Shown here: positions 24,445-30,252 of the stretch, piece after piece | How the letters are laid out: the number at the start of each line of letters is the position of its first letter | Position numbering within the stretch: the first letter of the stretch is position 1 | Assembly (NCBI GenBank): GCA_934654475.1 | Contig: CAKUFZ010000021.1 | Coordinates: forward strand, 1 to 32,472 | DNA from: an uncultured Coriobacteriales bacterium | Lineage (GTDB): Bacteria; Actinomycetota; Coriobacteriia; Coriobacteriales; UMGS124 | Direction of reading: 5' to 3' | DNA length: 32,472 nucleotides | The notes under the pieces: model-generated | What the model was told of the DNA's origin: nothing | Databases searched by the model: none | Seen by the model: only the letters and a program-made list of their open reading frames with translations | Translations under genes and position numbers: made by a program

Positions 24445-26112
24445 TTACTTGCCGATGAACTCCTTGGCGGCTTCCTCGGCCATACGGCCGGAGTTGATGG
24501 CCCAAGAGGCGCAGGAACCAGCGGCGATGCCGGCGTCGTAAGCGTCGCCGTAGAATCCGCCGGCGTCCATGCCGCCCATGTACAGGCCGGGAATGACCTG
24601 ACGGTCATCGTTGACAGCCTCGCACTTCGTGGTGACCTTGATGCCGCCCACGGTGCAGAAGTAGCCGTTCTGGACCTCGAAGAGGTAGTACGGGCCCTCC
24701 TCGTCCTTCAGCGGGATCATGAACTCATCGGCCTTGTCAAACTGCGTGTCCTTGCCGGCCTCGCACATGGTGTTGTACTTCTCGACGGTGGCAGTGAGCT
24801 TGTCGGCATCGAGGCCAGCAGCGTTAGCCAGTTCAGCGACGGTGTCGGCAACCCAGATGTGCTCGTTGCCCTCGTCGATGAGCTCCTGAAGGTCTGCCTT
24901 GAGGCTCGTCAGCGGCACACCGGTCTCGCAGTAGACGCCGACCTGCAGCTGAACGCCCTCAGCCTCGTACTGGTCGATGAACTTCTGGGTGAGCATGGTG
25001 TAGACGGTCTTCTGGCTCTTGTGGGCCATGCCGGCAAACGGGAAGTTGCGATGGAACATATCCTCGGCCACGAAGCGCTCGCAAGCCTCGTTGATCCACA
25101 GAACGGGCTGCAGCGACGTAGCGGCCTGGACAGGCGTACCGTAGGTCGTGCCATAGAGAATGGGGCCGTACCAGGCAGCGGTTCCAGGAGCGGGAGCCAT
25201 GATGGCGCCGGCGTGACGTGCCATGCGGATGCCGTCGCCCTCGCGGCCGCTCGTGGTTCCAGCGGCGCAGATTTTGGCCGGGTCGACCTCGCAGAGCTGC
25301 TTCATCATGTTGTCGTTGTTGGCATAACCGCCGGTGCCGATGATGACGGCCTTGGCGTTGAACTGGATGACCTTGCCGTCCACGTCAACGGCGAGAACGC
25401 CGGTCACAGCGCCGGACTCGTCGACGATGAGCTGCTTGGCGGGGGTCTCAAAGCGAATGTCGAGGCCAATCTCCTCGGCATGGGCGATGAAGCTCACCAT
25501 GAACTGGGCGCCCAGGCCCTTGGAGCGCTCGCCGGCGTAGAGGTGCCAGGTGGGGTCGGACTCGCCCAGGGCAACGACCTCCTGGAAGCCAACACCCTCC
25601 TTCTCGAGCCAGTCGATGGTCTCGGCGGTCTTGTTGAAGAAGGCGCGGTAGAGCTCGGGGTCGGGCACGTAGTGGTGGTAGGTCATGAGGCGGCCGATGA
25701 TCTCCTCAACGTCGATCTCGTAGCCGGCCTCCTTCTGCCAGTGCGAACCCACGGCGAACATGCCCTCCGAGCCGGGGAAGGTGCCGCCGGCGAGAGCCTT
25801 CTTCTCAAGGACGACGACGTCGAGGCCGTCTTCAAAAGCCTGGATGCCAGCAGCAAGGCCAGTGCCGCCGGCGCCGACAACGATGATCTCATGCTCCTCG
25901 ACCTCTGCGGGCTCGCCGACCTCCTCGACGACGTTGGTGTAGTCGATGATCGTGGGCTCCTTGCCGTCGGCTGCAGGGTCGACGTAGCCGGTGCCAGAGT
26001 AATCGGCGACAGCGGCCTCATCGGCAAGCGCGGTGGTGGCGCCGGCGGCGAGGGCGGCGGCTGCAGTGGCGGCGCCTGCGGCCTGGACAAAGTTGCGACG
26101 AGTGAGTTCCAT
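24445..26112 (-). CDS. Tat-exported FAD-dependent oxidoreductase (FAD_binding_2 family)
   Basis: A 555-residue protein. It has a twin-arginine signal (LTRRNFVQAAG, Ala-rich, cleavage near TTALADEA). The FAD fold IIVVGAGGTGLAAGIQAFEDG is followed by VVVLEKKALAGGTF, the NEACERFVAED family block and the C-terminal GLYMGGMDAGGFYGDAYDAGIAAGS. It belongs to the fumarate reductase/urocanate reductase/ketosteroid dehydrogenase superfamily, without heme or FMN domains. The C-terminal active-site loop lacks the NRLGG-type Arg of fumarate reductases, so another unsaturated substrate is expected. Two ATG codons (26115, 26112) follow AAAGGGG; the second has better spacing. It is divergent from a LysR gene that probably regulates it. 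Confidence 0.9.
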   Translation of the reverse strand: MELTRRNFVQAAGAATAAAALAAGATTALADEAAVADYSGTGYVDPAADGKEPTIIDYTNVVEEVGEPAEVEEHEIIVVGAGGTGLAAGIQAFEDGLDVVVLEKKALAGGTFPGSEGMFAVGSHWQKEAGYEIDVEEIIGRLMTYHHYVPDPELYRAFFNKTAETIDWLEKEGVGFQEVVALGESDPTWHLYAGERSKGLGAQFMVSFIAHAEEIGLDIRFETPAKQLIVDESGAVTGVLAVDVDGKVIQFNAKAVIIGTGGYANNDNMMKQLCEVDPAKICAAGTTSGREGDGIRMARHAGAIMAPAPGTAAWYGPILYGTTYGTPVQAATSLQPVLWINEACERFVAEDMFHRNFPFAGMAHKSQKTVYTMLTQKFIDQYEAEGVQLQVGVYCETGVPLTSLKADLQELIDEGNEHIWVADTVAELANAAGLDADKLTATVEKYNTMCEAGKDTQFDKADEFMIPLKDEEGPYYLFEVQNGYFCTVGGIKVTTKCEAVNDDRQVIPGLYMGGMDAGGFYGDAYDAGIAAGSCASWAINSGRMAEEAAKEFIGK

Positions 26113-26332
26113 CATGTACCCCTTTCATATAGGGAGGTGTGTCGGGCATGGCCCGAATGCCATGCGCCATTTCCTTGCGCTAGGTCCGCGGCAATCCGTG
26201 CGGCCTGGCGTCGAACGGCTCGAACAATAGGGCCCGCCGTGGCCCAATGCCAAACATCCTCTTGTAAGACCGCCTGTAACCAAAAGTTGTTTGTGCAGGT
26301 AAGGACATCTATTTTTAAGTCAAAAGAACCTT

Positions 26333-26361
26333 TTGCCCCTATGGTGGCGAGCGCGTACAAT
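26333..26361 (+). promoter_or_regulatory. Promoter candidate for the LysR gene at 26412
   Basis: TTGCCC (26333-26338), 17 bases, then TACAAT (26356-26361). It lies about 50 bases upstream of the ATG in the roughly 300-base divergent gap shared with the FAD oxidoreductase. No LysR box could be singled out in the rest of the gap. Confidence 0.5.
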
Positions 26362-26411
26362 AGCAGCGGCCGAAAAGGGATGGCATAGGTCGCGTCATGA
26401 CAAGGGGGATC

Positions 26412-27380
26412 ATGAACACCAACCAGATCGATTACTTCCTCAAGGCTTATCGCGAACGGAGCTATACGGCTGCGGCAAAGCTCGTGCCCATGTCTGCCCA
26501 GGGCCTCACGAAAGCCATCCATTCGCTTGAGGGCGAGCTGGGCGTGCCGTTGTTTGAAAATGACGCCAATGGCAAAATCAAACCCACTCCCTATGCTGAG
26601 GAGTTCAAGGCTTTCTGCAAGGAATTTGACGAAGCCCGCTCGCGCATGGCTGCCGGATTTGACCGCCTTGCGGGTCAAGCGCATCGCACCATCCGGCTTG
26701 CCGCGGCAATCGGCTCCATGGGGCTGCTTGGCATCGATCTCATCTCAAGCTTCAAAAAGGTGCATCCGGATGTCGAGGTGGAGTGCGACGACCTTCCCGA
26801 CATGCGCGTGGAAAAGACCCTGCGCGACGGCAACAGCTCCCTGGGCCTCACGGTGCTTCCCACAAGTGACGAGTTCGAGACGGTGGAGCTTGCCAGCTGC
26901 GAGCGATGCGTGTGGGTGGCCGCCGATGACCCGCTGGTCGCCAAGGGACAGGTGTGCATCACCGATCTTGAGGGTCGCAACATCGCGCTTGTGGGCTCGC
27001 AATTCAAAAACTACGGCCTTCTCCTCGAGGCGCTGGAGCAGGCGGGTGTGCACCCCGCCGACATCACCACCTCGTCGGAGATGATCTGGCTGCACCAGTT
27101 TGCCAAGGGACCTGGCTGCATCTCGTTTACAGCCCAATCGGTTCTGCCTCTCTTTAAGGACGACACGAGCGTGGTAGCGCTCCCCTTTACTGGCATGCCG
27201 TATCAAATTGGCATTTCCTGGCTTCGCACGCACACACCTAACGAGGATGAGCGAGCATTCATTGAGGCCTGCGAGGTTCGAGCTAAAGAGCTGCAGCAGA
27301 AGTCTGATCCCAAGGAACGCATTCGCCCTGGCGCGGCTGGGCGCGCGACGAACTTCTTGCGCAGGCTGACGGGGAGATAA
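26412..27380 (+). CDS. LysR family transcriptional regulator
   Basis: A 322-residue protein. The N-terminal winged helix is clear (NTNQIDYFLKAYRERSYTAAA, MSAQGLTKAIHSLEGELGVPLFE), followed by the two-lobed effector domain (IRLAAAIGSMGLLGIDLISSF, then GLTVLP) and a basic C-terminal tail. The ATG at 26412 follows AAGGGGG; a further ATG at 26397 lacks a good site. The divergent position relative to the Tat FAD oxidoreductase is the classical LysR arrangement, so it likely activates that gene in response to the enzyme's substrate. Two hairpins follow the stop. Confidence 0.9.
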   Translation: MNTNQIDYFLKAYRERSYTAAAKLVPMSAQGLTKAIHSLEGELGVPLFENDANGKIKPTPYAEEFKAFCKEFDEARSRMAAGFDRLAGQAHRTIRLAAAIGSMGLLGIDLISSFKKVHPDVEVECDDLPDMRVEKTLRDGNSSLGLTVLPTSDEFETVELASCERCVWVAADDPLVAKGQVCITDLEGRNIALVGSQFKNYGLLLEALEQAGVHPADITTSSEMIWLHQFAKGPGCISFTAQSVLPLFKDDTSVVALPFTGMPYQIGISWLRTHTPNEDERAFIEACEVRAKELQQKSDPKERIRPGAAGRATNFLRRLTGR

Positions 27381-27389
27381 GACAAGGAA

Positions 27390-27426
27390 GCGGGCCCCGG
27401 GGTGACGTTGCCATCTCGGGGCCCGC
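27390..27426 (+). terminator. Terminator of the LysR gene
   Basis: A perfect 10-bp stem (GCGGGCCCCG / CGGGGCCCGC) begins 10 bases after the stop and is followed by CGTTGTTTG. Confidence 0.8.
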
Positions 27427-27449
27427 CGTTGTTTGGTGACTACACACAA

Positions 27450-27484
27450 AAGCGGGGTCGGAGCTTCTCGCCCCGACCCCGCTT
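27450..27484 (+). terminator. Second hairpin terminator downstream of the LysR gene
   Basis: A perfect 12-bp stem (AAGCGGGGTCGG / CCGACCCCGCTT) is followed by GGCTTTCTCTTT. It may back up the first terminator or stop transcription entering from the repeat side. Confidence 0.7.
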
Positions 27485-27595
27485 GGCTTTCTCTTTGGAG
27501 GGGTGCGCCCCTCCTGTTGTGGTGCTTGAACGCCTGAACCACGGTTCTTTGCGATAATGCATATTCAGACGTTAATATTCAATTGTTTGGTAACT

Positions 27596-27839
27596 CGTAT
27601 TCAGTACTTCGGACTCATCTCCACTACGTCGAAGGAACTACGAGCCTTGCAAGATGAGGTAGACCGTACTCAGTTCTTTGGACTCAACTCCAAAAATTCG
27701 AAGGGAGCTCAACAAAACATGAGGTAACCCGTACTCAGTGCTTTGGACTCATCTCCAGTAAATCGAAAGGACTGGGTACCTAACGCTGGGGTTTTCCAAG
27801 CGGAAAGCCGCTCATCTACTGCCCTTTGGACTCATCTCC
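27596..27839. repeat. Tandem imperfect repeat array (core CTTTGGACTCATCTCC)
   Basis: Four copies of a 16-base core start at 27607, 27676, 27741 and 27824 (spacings 69, 65, 83). The first three share the preceding CGTA(C/T)TCAGT, and ATGAGGTA occurs before the second and third. In copies one and three the flanks pair: CTTCG with CGAAG in the first, and GTACTCAGT with ACTGGGTAC plus CTTT with AAAG in the third, so each unit can form a hairpin displaying the core in its loop. In one plus-strand frame copies one and two also encode similar peptides (YFGLISTTSKEL and FFGLNSKNSKG) inside a 56-codon ORF, 27557-27727, that has no ribosome site. The function is unknown. Confidence 0.75.
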
Positions 27840-27880
27840 CATCTAGGAAGCTATCTGACTGTCCAACCAAGGGATAAAAC

Positions 27881-27922
27881 CCGCCGCCTAACAGGCGAAT
27901 TACAACCACCCACAGGCGGCGG
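27881..27922 (-). terminator. Terminator overlapping the 3' end of the 23-aa peptide gene
   Basis: On the minus strand CCGCCGCCT pairs with AGGCGGCGG and is followed by G-TTTTAT. The left arm is part of the peptide's coding sequence. A shorter competing hairpin (CGCCT-GTT-AGGCG, 27885-27897) uses part of the right arm, so ribosome position near the stop could decide which forms. Confidence 0.7.
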
Positions 27923-27971
27923 CCATGGAGCCGGGCTCAATGCCCTCGTCATTGCACATGGTACCGGCCAT
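27900..27971 (-). CDS. 23-residue Cys-containing small peptide of unknown function
   Basis: The peptide reads MAGTMCNDEGIEPG followed by SMAAACGWL. It is not recognised. The case for a real gene is that the ATG at 27971 is preceded by AAGGAGGT at exactly 7 nt, the best ribosome site in the window; a near-consensus promoter (28091-28063) lies upstream on the same strand; and an intrinsic terminator overlaps its end. It has two Cys (6 and 20), an acidic centre and a C-terminal CGWL. It has no membrane span or signal peptide. It could be a secreted or modified peptide precursor, a metal-binding or regulatory microprotein, or a leader peptide. No maturation enzyme or transporter lies directly beside it. 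Confidence 0.6.
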   Translation of the reverse strand: MAGTMCNDEGIEPGSMAAACGWL

Positions 27972-28062
27972 AGGGGCCACCTCCTTCGTCGCGCCTTCGC
28001 ACGGAATAGGTCGTGGCTGAATGCCCTGGGCTCTTTGCCCTCTTGGGCTTTCGGCTACCGAA

Positions 28063-28091
28063 AGTATAAAATGAAGTTCATGATTATGCAA
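28063..28091 (-). promoter_or_regulatory. Promoter of the 23-aa peptide gene
   Basis: On the minus strand TTGCAT (28091-28086), a 17-base spacer and TATACT (28068-28063). Transcription would start near 28056, giving a leader of about 85 bases that can fold (GCCC/GGGC elements) before the Shine-Dalgarno at 27986-27979. Confidence 0.7.
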
Positions 28092-28155
28092 GACTTTTTT
28101 ATTCGTTTTTTCACCTGGGGCAGAGTGGGGAGATTTCCGGGGGCACGTGCCTGCC

Positions 28156-28164
28156 TGCTATACT
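28156..28164 (+). promoter_or_regulatory. Extended -10 promoter of the rRNA methyltransferase gene
   Basis: TG-C-TATACT at 28156-28164 is a good extended -10 box 35 bases upstream of the ATG at 28199. No -35 match is seen, which is usual for extended -10 promoters. It is divergent from the peptide promoter. Confidence 0.6.
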
Positions 28165-28198
28165 CGACGTTCCAATCCCGAGCCTGAGGTCGTGTGCC

Positions 28199-29023
28199 AT
28201 GTCGCTTTTGCTCTGCCCAGTTTGTCGCAAGCCCCTTGATGACGGGGAGAAGAAGGCCTCCTGCGAGAACGGCCACAGGTTCGATCGCGCGCGTGAGGGC
28301 TATCTCAACTTGCTTCGCTCCTCCAAGGCTGGCGACACCATGGGCGACCCGAAGGCTCAGGCGCGCTCGAGGCGCGACTTCCTCGACAAGGGATACTACG
28401 CTCCTTTGCGAGATGCTCTCGTGAAGCTAGTCAGCGAAAAGGTACAGTCGTACGCCGCCAACGAAGGCCAGCCCTCCCCCATTCTCGACATCTGCTGCGG
28501 TGAGGGTTACTACACCTCGGCTCTCGGCGCCATTCCCCAGACTGACGTCTATGGCTTTGACCTTGCGAAGGAAATGGTGCGACTTGCTGCCAAGCGCGGT
28601 GGTGCCGCGTACTTCGTCGCCAACCTCAAGGCTATCCCTGTGCCCGACGCAAGCGTGGCCGTGGCCACTCATCTCTTTGCGCCGTTCAACAGCAAGGAGT
28701 TTGCGCGCATCCTGCGTCCCAATGGCACCCTGTTTTCGGTCATTCCGGGAGCCCGGCACCTTTTTGGCCTCAAACAGGCGCTCTACGACACACCGTATGT
28801 CAACGACGAGAAGCTTCCTACCTGCGAAGAGCTTGAACTTGTCACCACGACGAAGGTTGCGGCCGACATCACGCTTGCGAGTAGCGCCGACATCGAGGCC
28901 GTCTTCCAGATGACCCCCTATTACTACCGCACAAGCGCCCGTGACAAGGCTCGTCTCGAAGATCTCGAAACGCTTGACACGCCTATCGAGTTCGTAATCG
29001 CCGAATACCGCAAGCCATTGTAG
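28199..29023 (+). CDS. 23S rRNA (guanine-N1)-methyltransferase, RlmA family
   Basis: A 274-residue protein with the RlmA layout. An N-terminal zinc site C6-x2-C9...C22-x3-H26 (LLCPVCRKPL, CENGHRFD) is followed by the family segment REGYLNLL and SKAGDTMGDPKAQARSRRDFLDKGYY, the SAM-binding motif ILDICCGEGYYTSAL near residue 94 and a C-terminal Rossmann remainder (ARILRPNGTLFSVIPG). RlmA enzymes methylate N1 of G745 (RlmAI) or G748 (RlmAII) in helix 35 of 23S rRNA; RlmAII enzymes such as TlrB influence macrolide susceptibility. Which guanine is targeted cannot be told here. The ATG at 28199 follows GAGGT. Confidence 0.9.
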   Translation: MSLLLCPVCRKPLDDGEKKASCENGHRFDRAREGYLNLLRSSKAGDTMGDPKAQARSRRDFLDKGYYAPLRDALVKLVSEKVQSYAANEGQPSPILDICCGEGYYTSALGAIPQTDVYGFDLAKEMVRLAAKRGGAAYFVANLKAIPVPDASVAVATHLFAPFNSKEFARILRPNGTLFSVIPGARHLFGLKQALYDTPYVNDEKLPTCEELELVTTTKVAADITLASSADIEAVFQMTPYYYRTSARDKARLEDLETLDTPIEFVIAEYRKPL

Positions 29024-29061
29024 GCATCGGGTGACAATGGGCGATGGCTATGACAGGAGGA

Positions 29062-29090
29062 GTGGCATTTCGGCTCCCCTGAACTAGAAT
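29062..29090 (+). promoter_or_regulatory. Promoter candidate of the creatininase-family gene
   Basis: GTGGCA (29062-29067), 17 bases, then TAGAAT (29085-29090). The transcript would have a leader of about 65 bases that contains the hairpin at 29111-29141. Confidence 0.5.
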
Positions 29091-29110
29091 GTGCCTAACT
29101 CTACAGAAGT

Positions 29111-29141
29111 CCGGCAAGGGGCCCCACGCCCCGGAAGCCGG
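29111..29141 (+). promoter_or_regulatory. Leader hairpin before the creatininase-family gene
   Basis: CCGGC pairs with GCCGG and encloses GGGG paired with CCCC. The hairpin ends 22 bases before the ATG and just upstream of the Shine-Dalgarno. It matches no riboswitch class I can name; it may stabilise the mRNA or set translation. Confidence 0.4.
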
Positions 29142-29163
29142 CTAGTCAAAAGGGGGTTCATTC

Positions 29164-29988
29164 ATGCGTATTGAGACTTCTACCTGGCCTGCCGTAAAGA
29201 AGTACTTCGACGACGGCAACGACCTCGTCATCCTCACCATTGGTTCCACCGAGGAGCACGGCCGTCACAACCCGCTCGGTGTGGACACGATCGCGCCCAA
29301 CTACCTGCTCGACCTCATCGAGGCCCAGGACCCCAGCGTTCTCATTGCCCCCACGCTGCCCTTTGGCGCGGCCGATGACCTGCTGGGCTACCCCGGCACG
29401 CTTTCCATCGGCTATGAGCTGCTGTATCAGATCACGAAGCGCCTCACCGACCAGCTCTTCGACTACGGCGCGCGCCACTTTGTCTTCCTCAACGGCCATG
29501 GCCCCAACATCAAGCCGCTCTCCCAGGTGGGCGAGGAGCTCGACCGTCGCGGTGCCCGCTGCGCGCTCATGAACTGGTGGCTCATGGCCGGCGAGATCAA
29601 CCCCGCTTGGGCCGGTGGCCACGGTGCCGGCGAGGAGACCTCGGCCATGCTTGCCGTGAACCCCGACCTCGTTGACATGACGCAGCTTGAGGGCCAGGTC
29701 GGCGAGATGAACCTGGTCAACGACGTGAGCGAGACCATGCCCACCGACGGTTGGAGCAGGGTGCTGTACAAGGGCGTGCACGTGGACATGCCGCGTGATG
29801 CCGTGCGCTATGCCGCCAACGGTTGGATCGGCCCCGACCACGCCAAGACTGCCAGCAAGGAGTGGGGCGACGCGATGATGGCCGGCACCGCCGACTACAT
29901 CGTCGACTTCCTCAAGGAGTTCCGTCAGACCCCCCTGCCTGAGCCCCTCCCCGTCCGCTGCGCCGGCAAGCCGGGCGCCATCGCGTAG
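29164..29988 (+). CDS. Creatininase family amidohydrolase
   Basis: A 274-residue protein with the metal-site pattern of the creatininase superfamily: GSTEEHG (residues 28-33, Glu and His ligands), the Asp of GVDT (41), NGHGPN (His112) and GGHGAGEETSA (Glu near 158). The family includes creatininase, the mycofactocin-processing peptidase MftE and formamide hydrolases in flavin biosynthesis. No creatine or mycofactocin genes are in view, so a substrate cannot be given. The ATG at 29164 follows AAAGGGGG. Codon use is strongly biased to C-ending codons, suggesting good expression. The 59-aa gene on the other strand ends 4 bases past its stop. Confidence 0.9.
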   Translation: MRIETSTWPAVKKYFDDGNDLVILTIGSTEEHGRHNPLGVDTIAPNYLLDLIEAQDPSVLIAPTLPFGAADDLLGYPGTLSIGYELLYQITKRLTDQLFDYGARHFVFLNGHGPNIKPLSQVGEELDRRGARCALMNWWLMAGEINPAWAGGHGAGEETSAMLAVNPDLVDMTQLEGQVGEMNLVNDVSETMPTDGWSRVLYKGVHVDMPRDAVRYAANGWIGPDHAKTASKEWGDAMMAGTADYIVDFLKEFRQTPLPEPLPVRCAGKPGAIA

Positions 29989-29992
29989 GGGT

Positions 29993-30172
29993 TTATTCGA
30001 CCTCGAACTTCCCCAGGTTGATGCCGAGGTCTTCGGCTTTTTCGCAGAGCTCGTGGCTGTCCATTCTTTCGATGTCCGCCACATCGAGAATGGCTGCGGG
30101 AGAGTCGGAGAACGCAGCTGTGCCGCAGTAGTCGACCATGTAATCGCGCAGCTCGTCGACGTCGATTTCCAT
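29993..30172 (-). CDS. Small acidic hypothetical protein (59 aa)
   Basis: A complete 59-residue frame beginning MEIDVDELRDYMVDYCGTA and ending NLGKFEVE. GGAGG lies about 8 nt before the ATG at 30172. It is strongly acidic, has three Met and two Cys, and looks like a small helical protein; no family is recognised. The stop lies 4 bases from that of the convergent creatininase gene. The upstream neighbour on the same strand is the large Lys-rich protein gene, with an intervening hairpin. Coding is supported by the ribosome site and C/G-rich third positions. Confidence 0.72.
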   Translation of the reverse strand: MEIDVDELRDYMVDYCGTAAFSDSPAAILDVADIERMDSHELCEKAEDLGINLGKFEVE

Positions 30173-30195
30173 ACGTGAGCCTCCATTAGGTAGAT

Positions 30196-30232
30196 GGCGG
30201 GCCGTGAGAGCGATTAGGCTTCACGGCCCGCC
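30196..30232. terminator. Hairpin between the Lys-rich protein gene and the 59-aa gene
   Basis: A perfect 12-bp stem (GGCGGGCCGTGA / TCACGGCCCGCC) lies 20 bases past the stop of the large minus-strand gene. T-tracts are poor on both sides (AAAACTTTT follows on the plus strand), so it may be a weak terminator or a processing hairpin. Confidence 0.55.
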
Positions 30233-30252
30233 AAAACTTTTCTTACTACAAA

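Noticed and set aside
24859..26388. Long open frame antisense to the second FAD oxidoreductase
   Set aside because: Same cause: Val/Leu/Asp/Gly-rich mirror translation, no ribosome site, overlaps a confident gene throughout.
27557..27727. 56-codon plus-strand frame through the repeat array as a gene
   Set aside because: It has no Shine-Dalgarno, and the third repeat continues in a different frame. Kept as a repeat feature with the peptide similarity noted.
27607..27760. GATGAGTCC words on the minus strand considered as hammerhead ribozyme cores
   Set aside because: The essential CUGAUGA is not complete and the GAAA segment with a closing stem II is missing.
27596..27839. Repeat array considered as a CRISPR array
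   Set aside because: Repeats are imperfect, spacings vary (65-83), the intervening sequences are themselves related, and no cas genes are in view.
29100..29163. Leader of the creatininase gene as a guanidine or other known riboswitch
   Set aside because: A hairpin is present but none of the conserved core sequences of riboswitch classes I know could be matched.
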